From Streptomyces albogriseolus (GTDB taxonomy: Bacteria > Actinomycetota > Actinomycetes > Streptomycetales > Streptomycetaceae), in contig BMVA01000004.1 in assembly GCA_014650475.1 (NCBI GenBank), positions 434,001 to 498,000 on the forward strand: DNA of 64,000 nt, in the 5' to 3' direction. This document shows, piece after piece, positions 52,993 through 61,755 of the stretch. The stretch's first letter is position 1. Each line of letters opens with the position of its first letter. A program made the translations under genes and the position numbers. The notes beneath the pieces were generated by a model. The model did not search any database, was not told the origin of the DNA, and saw only the letters and a list, made by a program, of their open reading frames with translations.

Positions 52993-54018
52993 TTGCGCGT
53001 ACTGCTCACCGGACACCAGGGCTATCTGGGCACCGTGATGGCCCCGGTGCTCACGGCCGCCGGACACGAGGTCGTCGGGCTGGACGCCGGCCTGTTCGCC
53101 GACTGCGTGCTGGGGCCGACTCCCGCGGACCCTCCGGGGACGCGGGTGGACCTGCGGGACGTCACGGCCGGCCATGTGGCCGGGGTGGACGCCGTGATCC
53201 ACCTGGCCGCCCTGTCCAACGACCCGCTGGGGGCGCTGGCGCCGGAACTCACCTACGACATCAACCACCACGCGTCCGTGCGGCTGGCGAAGCTGGCCCG
53301 CGACGCGGGGGTGCGGCGCTTCCTGTACGCCTCGACCTGCTCGGTCTACGGCGCGGCGGGCGGTGACGAACTGGTGGCCGAGGACGCCCCGCTGCGCCCG
53401 GTGACGCCGTACGCCGAGTCCAAGGTGCGGGTGGAGGACGACCTGCACGAGCTGGCCGACGACGACTTCAGCCCGGTGTACATGCGCAACGCGACCGCCT
53501 TCGGGTACTCGCCGCGGCTGCGCGCCGACATCGTGCTGAACAACCTGGTCGGGCACGCCCTGCTGTCCGGCGAGGTGCTGGTGCTGTCCGACGGCACGCC
53601 GTGGCGCCCGCTGGTGCACGCCGCGGACATCGCCCGCGCGTTCACGGCCGCCCTCGAGGCGCCGCGGGAGGCGGTGCACGACCGGGCGTTCAACATCGGC
53701 AGCGAGACCAACAACGTCACGGTCGCGGAGATCGCCCAGCAAGTCGCGGACGCGGTGGACGGCTCCAAGGTGGTCATCACCGGGGAGACGGGCGCCGACC
53801 CGCGCTCCTACCGGGTGGACTTCTCCCGGTTCCGGGCGGCGATCCCCGGCTTCGCGTGCGAGTGGACGGTGAAGCGGGGCGCGCTGGAACTCGCCGACGC
53901 CTACCGGGCGCACGGGCTGACCCGGGAGGCGTTCGAGCAGCGGTTCACCCGGCTCGCCGTGCTGCGCGCCGCGTCCGACGCGGGCACGGTCGACGACACC
54001 CTGCGGTGGCGGTCGTGA
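52993..54018 (+). CDS. NAD-dependent epimerase/dehydratase family (extended SDR)
   Basis: 341 residues from a TTG with GGGGGG upstream. NAD-binding TGHQGYLG (about 6-13), HLAALSNDPL, the active-site ASTCSVYG and PYAESKVRVEDDL (the YxxxK pair). The STCS sequence replaces the STDE of sugar 4,6-dehydratases, so epimerase or ketoreductase activity is more likely than 4,6-dehydration. It follows the deacetylase by 4 bp and overlaps the DUF4910 gene. The substrate is presumably the CDP-linked sugar. Confidence 0.85.
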   Translation: MRVLLTGHQGYLGTVMAPVLTAAGHEVVGLDAGLFADCVLGPTPADPPGTRVDLRDVTAGHVAGVDAVIHLAALSNDPLGALAPELTYDINHHASVRLAKLARDAGVRRFLYASTCSVYGAAGGDELVAEDAPLRPVTPYAESKVRVEDDLHELADDDFSPVYMRNATAFGYSPRLRADIVLNNLVGHALLSGEVLVLSDGTPWRPLVHAADIARAFTAALEAPREAVHDRAFNIGSETNNVTVAEIAQQVADAVDGSKVVITGETGADPRSYRVDFSRFRAAIPGFACEWTVKRGALELADAYRAHGLTREAFEQRFTRLAVLRAASDAGTVDDTLRWRS

Positions 54019-55289
54019 CCACGCCGGGCGAGGAGATGCACGCCCTGGTGGAGCGGATGTACCCGCTCTGCCGGAGCATCACCGGCGACGGGGTGCGCGC
54101 CACCCTGGACGTCGTCGGCGGGCATCTGCCGCTGGAGGTGCACGAGGTGCCCACCGGGACGCAGGTGCTGGACTGGACGGTGCCGCAGGAGTGGAACGTC
54201 CGGGAGGCGTGGATCGCCGACCCCTCCGGGCGGCGGGTCGTCGACCTCGCCGACTCCAGCCTGCACGTGCTCGGGTACAGCGTGCCGGTGGCGGCGCGGA
54301 TGCCCCTGTCCGCGCTGCGCCCGCATCTGCACACGCTGCCCGAGCACCCGAAGTGGGTGCCGTACCGCACCAGTTACTACAAGCCGGACTGGGGGTTCTG
54401 TCTCGCGCAGGAGACCCTGGACGCGCTGCCGGACGGCGAGTACGAGGTGCGGATCGACTCCACCCTCGCGGACGGGCACCTCACCTACGCCGAGCACGTG
54501 GTGCCGGGGCAGGTGCCCGACGAGGTGATCGTCTCCAGTCACGTCTGCCACCCGTCGCTGGCCAACGACAACCTGGCCGGCATCGCGGTGGCGGTGTTCC
54601 TCGCCCGGTCGCTCGCCCGGGGCACGCCGTACTACACGTACCGGTTCCTGTTCGCGCCCGGCACCATCGGGGCGATCACCTGGCTGGCCCGCAACGCCGG
54701 CCGGGTGGAGCGGGTGAAGCACGGTCTTGTGCTGGCCTGCGCGGGTGACCGGGGCTCGCTGACCTACAAGCGCAGCAGGCGCGGGGACGCGGAGATCGAC
54801 CGGGTGACGCGGTACGTGCTGGAGACCTCCGGACGCCCGCACGAGATAAGGGAGTTCACCCCGTACGGCTACGACGAGCGGCAGTTCTGCTCGCCGGGCT
54901 TCGACCTCGGTGTGGGCTCGCTCAGCCGGACCCCGTACGCCGGCTACCCGGAGTACCACACCTCGGCGGACGACCTGGACTTCGTGACGCCGGAGGCGAT
55001 GGAGGACACCCTCGCCGTCTGCCGGGAGGTGTGCGCCGTGCTCGACCGCAACCGGCGGTACGTCAACCTCAGCCCGTACGGGGAGCCGCAGCTGGGCCGG
55101 CGGGGGCTCTACGGGGCGCTCGGCGGCCGCAGCGACGCGCAGGAGGCCCAGATGGCGATGCTGTGGGTGCTCAGCCTCTCCGACGGCGAGCACGGTCTGC
55201 TGGACGTGGCCGAGCGGGCCGGTCTGCCGTTCGACGCCGTCGTCGCGGCGGCCGACGCCCTGCACGGGGCCGGGCTGGTCAAGGCGTGA
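54015..55289 (+). CDS. DUF4910 aminopeptidase-like protein
   Basis: 424 residues. An N-terminal DUF2172-like part, then a Zn-peptidase-like core with SSHVCHPSLANDNLAGIAVAVFLA (His, Asp and Asn metal ligands), a later CAGDRGSLTYKRS and PEYHTSADDLDFV with another His/Asp. The C-terminus (about 360-424) resembles a small winged helix. DUF4910 proteins look like M28 aminopeptidases but recur in sugar-nucleotide operons, where hydrolysis of an amide on a sugar has been suggested. No signal peptide. Overlaps both neighbours by 4 bases. Confidence 0.85.
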   Translation: MTTPGEEMHALVERMYPLCRSITGDGVRATLDVVGGHLPLEVHEVPTGTQVLDWTVPQEWNVREAWIADPSGRRVVDLADSSLHVLGYSVPVAARMPLSALRPHLHTLPEHPKWVPYRTSYYKPDWGFCLAQETLDALPDGEYEVRIDSTLADGHLTYAEHVVPGQVPDEVIVSSHVCHPSLANDNLAGIAVAVFLARSLARGTPYYTYRFLFAPGTIGAITWLARNAGRVERVKHGLVLACAGDRGSLTYKRSRRGDAEIDRVTRYVLETSGRPHEIREFTPYGYDERQFCSPGFDLGVGSLSRTPYAGYPEYHTSADDLDFVTPEAMEDTLAVCREVCAVLDRNRRYVNLSPYGEPQLGRRGLYGALGGRSDAQEAQMAMLWVLSLSDGEHGLLDVAERAGLPFDAVVAAADALHGAGLVKA

Positions 55290-56596
55290 CGCCGATGGCC
55301 ACCGAGGGGGACAGGACGACGACGCCGGCGGCGCGCCCGGCCCGCACCGTCACGCGGGCCGTCGCGGGCCGCCTGTCGTGGGGGCTCGCCGACCAGGCGG
55401 CCTCCAGCCTGTCCAACTTCGCCGTGGGCGTGTACGTGGCGCGCTCGCTGGGACTGACCGCGTTCGGCGTGTTCAGCCTGGCCTGGGTGACCTACGGCGT
55501 GGTGCTCAGCGTCTCCCGCGGTCTGGCCACCGATCCGCTCGTGGTGCGGTTCAGCGGCGTGCCCGAGGCGTCCTGGCGGCCGGCGGTGTCCCGCTCCACG
55601 GGCACCTCGCTGGGCGTCGGCGCGGTCATCGGCACGCTGTGCGTGGCGTCCTGGCCGCTGCTCGGCGGCAGCGTGGGGGCCGCTTTCGCCTGCCTCGGCG
55701 TGGTGTTGCCCGGGCTGCTGCTCCAGGACGCCTGGCGGTACTCGTTCTTCGCGGCCGGCGTCGGCCGGAAGGCGTTCGTCAACGACGTGGTGTGGGGCGT
55801 GGCGCTGATTCCCGCCCTGGTCGTGGCGGCGCGGGCGGGCACCGTGCCCGCGTTCGTGCTCGCCTGGGGCGGCTCGGCCGCGGTGGCGGCGGCGTACGGC
55901 TGGGCGCAGTCCGGCATCCGGCCCCGGCTCACCGGGGCCCGGCTGTGGATCCGCGACCACCGTGACCTCGGCTACCGGTACCTGGCCGAGAACACCTGCG
56001 TGAGCGGCGCGGGCCAGCTGCGCGCGTACGGGCTCGGCGCCATCGTCGGCGTCGGCGCGGTCGGCGTCGTCCGGGGCGCCGAGCTGCTGCAGGGTCCGTT
56101 CCTGGCCGTGCTGATGGGGCTGACGCTGGTCACCGTGGCCGAGGCGGCGCGGATGCTGCGGCAGGCCCCGCACCGGCTCGGCCGGTTCTGTCTGCTGCTG
56201 GGCGGCGGTCAGGCGGTCGCCGCCCTGCTGTGGGGCGGTGTGCTGCTGCTGATGCCGGACCGGGCGGGCGAGCTGGTCCTCGGCGACGTCTGGCCCGCCG
56301 CCAAGGAACTCATCGTTCCGGCCACCCTCGGTGTCGCGGGGGCCGGTGTCGGTACCGGAGCGGCCGCCGGGCTGCGCGCGCTCGGCGCGGCCCGGCTCAG
56401 TCTCCGGTGCCAGATCTTCGCCTCCGTGTGCTACGTCGGCCTCGGCATCGGCGGTGCGGCCCTCGGCGGCACCGTCGGCTCGGCCTGGGGCGCCGCCGCC
56501 GCTTCCGTGTGCGGTTCGGCCGCGTGGTGGCTGCACCTGAGGATCGCACTGCGCGAGCACCACCGAGAACTCATCCGTGAAGTGAGGACGTCATGA
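55286..56596 (+). CDS. Polysaccharide flippase-like membrane protein (Wzx)
   Basis: 436 residues with about twelve membrane segments and no soluble domain. The pattern of an oligosaccharide flippase is seen, with GRLSWGLADQAASSLSNFAVGVYVARSLGLTAFGVFSLAW at the start. It would move the lipid-linked repeat unit to the outer face for polymerisation by the Wzy-like protein. GTG at 55286 overlaps the previous stop. ATG at 55295 is an alternative start. It is the only flippase candidate in the operon. Confidence 0.85.
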   Translation: MTPMATEGDRTTTPAARPARTVTRAVAGRLSWGLADQAASSLSNFAVGVYVARSLGLTAFGVFSLAWVTYGVVLSVSRGLATDPLVVRFSGVPEASWRPAVSRSTGTSLGVGAVIGTLCVASWPLLGGSVGAAFACLGVVLPGLLLQDAWRYSFFAAGVGRKAFVNDVVWGVALIPALVVAARAGTVPAFVLAWGGSAAVAAAYGWAQSGIRPRLTGARLWIRDHRDLGYRYLAENTCVSGAGQLRAYGLGAIVGVGAVGVVRGAELLQGPFLAVLMGLTLVTVAEAARMLRQAPHRLGRFCLLLGGGQAVAALLWGGVLLLMPDRAGELVLGDVWPAAKELIVPATLGVAGAGVGTGAAAGLRALGAARLSLRCQIFASVCYVGLGIGGAALGGTVGSAWGAAAASVCGSAAWWLHLRIALREHHRELIREVRTS

Positions 56597-57540
56597 CCGC
56601 GCAACCACGGCTGAGCATCGGCCTTCCCGTGTACAACGGCGAGGAGTACCTCGCCGAGTCGCTGGAGGCCCTGCTCGGCCAGACGTACGAGGACTTCGAG
56701 TTGGTCATCACCGACAACGCGTCGACCGACGGGACCCAGGACATCTGCCGCCGCTACGCCGCGCGGGACTCCCGGATCCGGTACATCCGGCTGTCCCGGA
56801 ACATCGGCGCCGCGCCGAACCACAACTACGTCTTCACCCAGTGCCGCGGCGAGCTGTTCAAGTGGGCCTCGCACGACGACCTGTACGCCCGTGACCTGCT
56901 GAAGCGCTGCGTGGAGGCGCTGGACGAGCGTCCTGACGTGATCCTCGCGCACAGCGACCAGGCCGTCATCGACGCCGACGGCACGATCAAGGTGCCCTAC
57001 GCGTACACGCTGAACACCGGCTCGCCGCACGCGCCCGAGCGCTTCCGCAGCCTGCTGTTCGAGCCCGGCGGCGACGACTTCTACGGCGTGATCCGCGCCG
57101 ACGTGCTGCGCCGGGTCAGGCCCCACGACAGCTACCACCACGCGGACCGCACCTTCGTTGCCGAGATCACCCTGCACGGCCCCTTCCACCAGGTGCCCGA
57201 GCTGCTGTACTTCCGCCGCGACCACCCCACCCGCGCCGAGCGGGCCAACCCCTCCAAGCGCGCCCGCTGCGTCAACCTGGACCCGCGCCGCGCCGGCCCG
57301 CTGCACCCGACGCCCCGGCTGCTCGCCGAGTACGTGTGGGGGTTCGTCTCGGCCGTCCGGCGGGCGCCGCTGTCCCCGGCCGACCGGCGCGCCTGCTACC
57401 GGCATCTCGCCGCGTGGGCGACCAGCCGGGTCCGGCCGGGCGCCGGCGAGCGCGTCGAGGACCGGGCCCCGGTGGACCCGGCCGCGTCGGCCGTCTCCGT
57501 GGACGCCCTGGTCGCCGGCCGCGAGAGGGGTGGCGCGTGA
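56593..57540 (+). CDS. Glycosyltransferase family 2
   Basis: 315 residues. GT-A fold: LSIGLPVYNGEEYLAESLEALLGQTYEDFELVITDNASTDGTQDI at the start and the metal-binding segment KWASHDDLYARDLL. A C-terminal extension of about 100 residues, Arg/Ala-rich, may associate with the membrane. It adds a sugar to the growing repeat unit. It overlaps its neighbours on both sides by 4 bases. Confidence 0.92.
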   Translation: MTAQPRLSIGLPVYNGEEYLAESLEALLGQTYEDFELVITDNASTDGTQDICRRYAARDSRIRYIRLSRNIGAAPNHNYVFTQCRGELFKWASHDDLYARDLLKRCVEALDERPDVILAHSDQAVIDADGTIKVPYAYTLNTGSPHAPERFRSLLFEPGGDDFYGVIRADVLRRVRPHDSYHHADRTFVAEITLHGPFHQVPELLYFRRDHPTRAERANPSKRARCVNLDPRRAGPLHPTPRLLAEYVWGFVSAVRRAPLSPADRRACYRHLAAWATSRVRPGAGERVEDRAPVDPAASAVSVDALVAGRERGGA

Positions 57541-58757
57541 CGTCTCCCCGGGTGGGCCTCTTCGGTCTGTTCGGCTCCGGGAACGTCGGCAACGACGGCT
57601 CGCTGGTGGCCTTGCTGGACCATCTGCGCACGGCCCGCCCGGGCGCGGAGGTGGACGCCCTGTGCGGCGGCCCCGAGACCGTCACGGCCCGGTACGGCAT
57701 ACCGGCGGCCCGGCTGCACTGGTTCCGCGGCGAGTACCGCACGGCCGCGGGCCCGGGCGACATCGCGGGCAAGGGCGTGGGCAAACTCGTGGACGCCTTC
57801 CGCATCGCCGCCTGGGTGCGCCGGCACGACGTGGTAATTGTGCCCGGCACCGGCATCCTGGAGAGCACCCTGCCGCTGCGGCCCTGGGGCATGCCGTACT
57901 CGCTGTTCCTGGTGTGCGCGGCCGGACGGCTGCTGCGCACCCCGGTCGCGCTGGTCGGCGTCGGGGCGTCCGAGACCGGCAGCCGGCCGGTGCGGGCGCT
58001 GACCCGTTGGGCGGCGCGGCTGGCCGCGTACCGGTCGTACCGGGACACGCTGTCGCGGGACGCGATACGGGCGATGGGCGTGGACACCCGGCGCGACGAG
58101 GTGTACGCGGACCTGGTGTTCACCCTGCCCACTCCCCCGCCGGGTGACTCCTCGGGGCCGCCCGGACCGGTGTGCGTGGGCGTCATGGACTTCGGCGGCA
58201 GCAACGACGAACGGGACCGGGCGGACGAACTGCGCCGCCGCTACCTGGACGGCATGACGCGGTTCGTGCGCGCGCTGGCCGCGGAGGGCAGGCCGGTGCG
58301 GTTGCTCACCGGCGACGACGTGGACCGGCCGGTGACCGAGGCGATCCTCGAGGCGGTGGACTCGCCGCTGGTCACCGCCGCCGCGACGGCGTCGCTGGGC
58401 GACCTGATGAAGGAGATGGCGGTCGCGGACACCGTGGTGGCGACCCGCTACCACAACCTGGTGTGCGCGCTGAAGGTCGGCACCCCGGCGCTCGCCGTGA
58501 GCTACGCGGCGAAGAGCGACCGGCTGATGGCCGACATGGGGCTGGGCGAGCACTGCCACCCGGCGCGGGAGATCGACGCGGGCCGGCTGCTGGAGCAGTT
58601 CCGCGCGCTGGAGCGGGACCGGGCGGCGGTCCGGCGGACCCTCACCGAACGCAACCCGGTGCTGGCCGAGCGCGTCCGCCGGCAGTTCGAGGCGCTGAAC
58701 CCCCTGTTACCGGCGTCCGGCGCCGCCCCCGACCACGCACGACAGGAGACCCCATGA
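57537..58757 (+). CDS. Polysaccharide pyruvyl transferase family protein
   Basis: 406 residues. PF04230 pattern: GLFGLFGSGNVGNDGSLVALLDHL at the N-terminus, DVVIVPGTGILES in the middle, and ATRYHNLVCALKVGTPALAVSYAAKSDRLMADMGLG near 300-340 with the conserved RxH. It transfers pyruvate from phosphoenolpyruvate to form a ketal on a sugar, adding negative charge. Leu391 is encoded by TTA (58707-58709), so the product depends on the bldA tRNA for its last 16 residues. Confidence 0.88.
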   Translation: MTSPRVGLFGLFGSGNVGNDGSLVALLDHLRTARPGAEVDALCGGPETVTARYGIPAARLHWFRGEYRTAAGPGDIAGKGVGKLVDAFRIAAWVRRHDVVIVPGTGILESTLPLRPWGMPYSLFLVCAAGRLLRTPVALVGVGASETGSRPVRALTRWAARLAAYRSYRDTLSRDAIRAMGVDTRRDEVYADLVFTLPTPPPGDSSGPPGPVCVGVMDFGGSNDERDRADELRRRYLDGMTRFVRALAAEGRPVRLLTGDDVDRPVTEAILEAVDSPLVTAAATASLGDLMKEMAVADTVVATRYHNLVCALKVGTPALAVSYAAKSDRLMADMGLGEHCHPAREIDAGRLLEQFRALERDRAAVRRTLTERNPVLAERVRRQFEALNPLLPASGAAPDHARQETP

Positions 58758-59314
58758 AGGTGACCGAGGTCCCGGCGATCGCCGGGGCGTTTCTGTTCGA
58801 GCCGACGCCGTTCACCGACGAACGCGGCTTCTTCTGCCGCACGTTCGACGCGGACGCGGTGCGTTCCGTGGGCCTCGACCCGGGCGCCTTCGTGCAGGAC
58901 AGCCTCTCCCGTTCGGTGCGGGGGGTGGTGCGCGGCATGCATCTGCGCTCCGGCGAGGGCGAGGCCAAGCTGGTGCGCTGCTCCTACGGCCGGATCTTCG
59001 ACGTGGTGGTGGACCTGCGGCCCGGCTCGCCGACGTATCTGGGCCGGGCCACGTTCGAGCTGTCCGGCGACACGCAGGCGACGCTGTACGTGCCGGCGGG
59101 CTGCGCGCACGGCTTCCAGGCGCTGACGGAGACCGCCGACACGTCGTACCGGATCGACCGCGAGCACGACCCCTCGGAGGACGTGACGATCGCCTTCGAC
59201 GACCCCGGACTGGCCGTCCCCTGGCCGCTGCCGGTCACGGTGACGTCCGAACGGGACCGCAAGGCGCCGGGCCTGGCGGAGGTGCTGAGGACGCTGGAGG
59301 TGAGGACGCCATGA
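58754..59314 (+). CDS. dTDP-4-dehydrorhamnose 3,5-epimerase family protein (RmlC-like)
   Basis: 186 residues, the normal RmlC cupin size. FTDERGFFCRTFD, QDSLSRSVRGVVRGMHLRSG with catalytic His63, and GCAHGFQAL are intact. The segment that usually reads Y-x-P with the second catalytic Tyr reads EHDPSED here, so His replaces Tyr. Some actinobacterial members share this form, and activity may be 3-epimerisation only or altered. It expects a 4-keto nucleotide sugar. Overlaps both neighbours. Confidence 0.85.
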   Translation: MKVTEVPAIAGAFLFEPTPFTDERGFFCRTFDADAVRSVGLDPGAFVQDSLSRSVRGVVRGMHLRSGEGEAKLVRCSYGRIFDVVVDLRPGSPTYLGRATFELSGDTQATLYVPAGCAHGFQALTETADTSYRIDREHDPSEDVTIAFDDPGLAVPWPLPVTVTSERDRKAPGLAEVLRTLEVRTP

Positions 59315-60636
59315 GCGGCGAGGAGCTGGAGCTTCCGCTGTCGCGGGCGGTGAACGAACGTCTGCACGCGGCGGTCCCCGGCGGGGCGCACACGTACGCC
59401 AAGGGCGACGACCAGTACCCGCAGGACCTGGCGCCGGTCATCAGCCACGGCCGCGGCGCCCATGTGTGGGACGTCGACGGCAACCGGTACGTCGAGTACG
59501 GCTCGGGGCTGCGGTCGGTGAGCCTCGGCCACGCCCATCCACGGGTGCTGGAGGCGGTGCGGCGGGAACTGGACCGGGGCAGCAACTTCGTGCGCCCGTC
59601 GGTGGTGGAGGCGGAGGCGGCGGAGCGGTTCCTCGCCACGGTGCCGACCGCCGAGATGGTGAAGTTCGCGAAGAACGGCTCCGACGCGACCACGGCGGCG
59701 GTGCGGCTGGCGCGCGCCGTCACCGGGCGCGCGCGGGTGGCGCTCTGCGCCGACCACCCGTTCTTCTCGGTGGACGACTGGTTCATCGGCACCACGCCGA
59801 TGCCGGCGGGCATCCCGTCGGAGACCACGGACCTGACGGTGACGTTCCCCTACGGCGATCTGGCCGCGGTGGAGGCGCTGTTCGACCGGTACCCGGACGA
59901 GATCGCCTGCCTGATCCTGGAGCCGGCCACCGGGACGGAGCCGCCGCCCGGTTACCTCGCCGGGCTGCGCGACCTCGCCCACCGCCACGGCAGCGTGCTG
60001 GTCTTCGACGAGATGATCACCGGCTTCCGCTGGTCCGAGGCGGGCGCCCAGGGCCTGTACGGGGTGACCCCCGACCTCTCCACCTTCGGCAAGGCGCTGG
60101 GCAACGGCTTCGCGGTGTCCGCGCTGGCCGGGCGCCGCGAGCTGATGGAGCGGGGCGGGCTGCGCCACGACGCCGAGCGGGTGTTCCTGCTGTCCACCAC
60201 GCACGGCGCGGAGACGCACGCCCTGGCGGCGGCGATGGCCGTGCAGACCACGTACGTGGAGGAGGGCGTCACCGCCCGCCTGCACGCCCTGGGCGAGCGG
60301 CTGGCCGCGGGCGTCCGGGACGCGGCGGCCGCGATGGGCGTCGCCGACCATGTGGTGGTCCGGGGCCGTGCCAGCAACCTGGTCTTCGCGACCCTTGACG
60401 CACAGGGGCGGCCGTCGCAGGAGTACCGGACGCTGTTTCTGCGCCGGCTGCTGACGGGCGGCATCCTGGCCCCTTCGTTCGTGGTGAGCAGCGCGCTGGA
60501 GGAGGCCGACATCGACCGCACGGTGGACGTGGTCGGCCAGGCGTGCGCGGTGTACCGGAAGGCGCTGGACGCGGGCGATCCGACGCCGTGGCTGGGGGGC
60601 AGGCCGGTGCGGCCGGTGTTCCGGCGGAAGGTGTGA
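59311..60636 (+). CDS. PLP-dependent aminotransferase/aminomutase, class III (GSA-aminomutase-like)
   Basis: 441 residues. VPGGAHTYAKGDDQYP at the start and GSEL-type ANGSDATTAAVRLARAVTGR resemble glutamate-1-semialdehyde aminomutase. The PLP-binding Lys is residue 261 (STFGKALGNGF), with FDEMITGFRW before it. The hemL gene proper is normally in a haem locus. Here, at the end of a sugar operon, it probably transaminates a keto sugar or makes an amino acid-derived substituent. Its stop is followed by the operon terminator. Confidence 0.87.
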   Translation: MSGEELELPLSRAVNERLHAAVPGGAHTYAKGDDQYPQDLAPVISHGRGAHVWDVDGNRYVEYGSGLRSVSLGHAHPRVLEAVRRELDRGSNFVRPSVVEAEAAERFLATVPTAEMVKFAKNGSDATTAAVRLARAVTGRARVALCADHPFFSVDDWFIGTTPMPAGIPSETTDLTVTFPYGDLAAVEALFDRYPDEIACLILEPATGTEPPPGYLAGLRDLAHRHGSVLVFDEMITGFRWSEAGAQGLYGVTPDLSTFGKALGNGFAVSALAGRRELMERGGLRHDAERVFLLSTTHGAETHALAAAMAVQTTYVEEGVTARLHALGERLAAGVRDAAAAMGVADHVVVRGRASNLVFATLDAQGRPSQEYRTLFLRRLLTGGILAPSFVVSSALEEADIDRTVDVVGQACAVYRKALDAGDPTPWLGGRPVRPVFRRKV

Positions 60637-60641
60637 GGCGG

Positions 60642-60674
60642 GGGAGGCCGGCGACAGGCTGCTGCCGGCCTCCC
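60642..60674 (+). terminator. Terminator hairpin at the end of the polysaccharide operon
   Basis: Bases 60642-60652 pair with 60664-60674 (11 bp) around an 11-base loop, starting 5 bp after the last stop codon of the 21-gene operon. The universal stress protein gene converges from the other side (stop at 60747), and the hairpin could serve both. Confidence 0.7.
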
Positions 60675-60746
60675 GATGACCACCGCACGGGGACCGTCCG
60701 CCGCTCCCTCACCGTCGACGTCGCGAGGTCACGTACCGTCAATGGA

Positions 60747-61634
60747 TCACGAGCGCTCAGCGGCCCCTCGCACGACGGCGACCGGGCAGTGCGCATGATG
60801 CAGAACCGCCTGGCTGACCGACCCCAGCATCAGCCCGGCGAACCCACCACGGCCCCGGGCCCCGACCACCAGCAGCCGCGCCGAGCGACTGGCCTCGATC
60901 AGCGCCTCACGGGTCTGGCCGCGGGGCGCCCGGGACTCCACGCTCACCCCTGGATACCGCTCTCGGCACCCGGCCAGCGCCTCGGACACCAGCCGCTCCT
61001 CCGCCTCGGCGACTCCCTCCGGCATGGTCACATAGGTGTCCGCGCCCTCGTGCAACTCGGAAGGGGGCGCGTTCCACAGAGTCCAGGCATGAATCGCCCT
61101 CAGCGGCGCTCCACGCAGCGAGGCCTCGGCGAAGGCGAACTCGATCGCCCGCTCGCCCGCGGCGGAGCCGTCCACGCCCACCACCACGGGCCCCTTCTCG
61201 TCGCCCCCCTCACGCACGACCAGCACCGGACACCGGCCGTGCGCGGCGAGATGCACCGCCGTCGAGCCGATCAGCAGCCCGACGAACCCGCCCATGCCCC
61301 GCGACCCGACGACCACGAGATCCGCGGCCCGTGACTGCGCCTCCAGCACCGTCACCGGCTCACCCGTCACCACCACGTGCGAGACCTCCACCCCCGGCGC
61401 CGTGTCCCTGGCACGCGCCACTGCCTCAGCCACCAGGTGCTCGACCCTGTTGCGCGGCTCGCCCTCCGGCGGGCCGAGCGGCGAGCGACCCCGCGGCACA
61501 TGCATCGCAGGCCACAGGAACGCGTGCACCACACGCAGCCCGGCGCCGCGCCACCGTGCCTCGCGCGCCGCGGCCTCCACCGCCCCGAGGCTCGACGCGG
61601 ATCCGTCCACGCCCACGACCACCAGACCGCTCAT
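60747..61634 (-). CDS. Universal stress protein, two tandem USP domains
   Basis: 295 residues from the ATG at 61634 with GAGGAG upstream. Longer frames to 61835 lack a ribosome site. Two USP domains (about 1-145 and 150-295) each have the ATP-binding signature: VVVGVDGSASS with VVGSRGMGGFVGLLIGST, and VVVGVDGSAAG with VVGARGRGGFAGLMLGSV. Tandem-domain USPs bind ATP and respond to hypoxia, stationary phase or redox stress in actinobacteria. It is the last of three same-strand USP-type genes. Confidence 0.92.
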   Translation of the reverse strand: MSGLVVVGVDGSASSLGAVEAAAREARWRGAGLRVVHAFLWPAMHVPRGRSPLGPPEGEPRNRVEHLVAEAVARARDTAPGVEVSHVVVTGEPVTVLEAQSRAADLVVVGSRGMGGFVGLLIGSTAVHLAAHGRCPVLVVREGGDEKGPVVVGVDGSAAGERAIEFAFAEASLRGAPLRAIHAWTLWNAPPSELHEGADTYVTMPEGVAEAEERLVSEALAGCRERYPGVSVESRAPRGQTREALIEASRSARLLVVGARGRGGFAGLMLGSVSQAVLHHAHCPVAVVRGAAERS

Positions 61635-61755
61635 CCCGACTCCTCGACACCGACCCAGCGCCTTCGTCGCCCAGCGTCCCTCCGATGCCTCGAAGCTGCC
61701 AGGAGAGGGGGACCGCCCCTGCCGCTCCGTCGCTTCACGCAAGGCCGGAGCCGGA

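Noticed and set aside
33102-60636. The operon as an antibiotic or aminoglycoside-type gene cluster
   Set aside because: It has sugar-tailoring enzymes, but also a lipid-linked priming transferase, flippase, polymerase and Wzz-like proteins. No scaffold synthase or resistance gene is present.
59311-60636. hemL, the haem-biosynthesis aminomutase
   Set aside because: It is similar to glutamate-1-semialdehyde aminomutase, but it lies at the end of a coupled sugar operon with no other haem gene.
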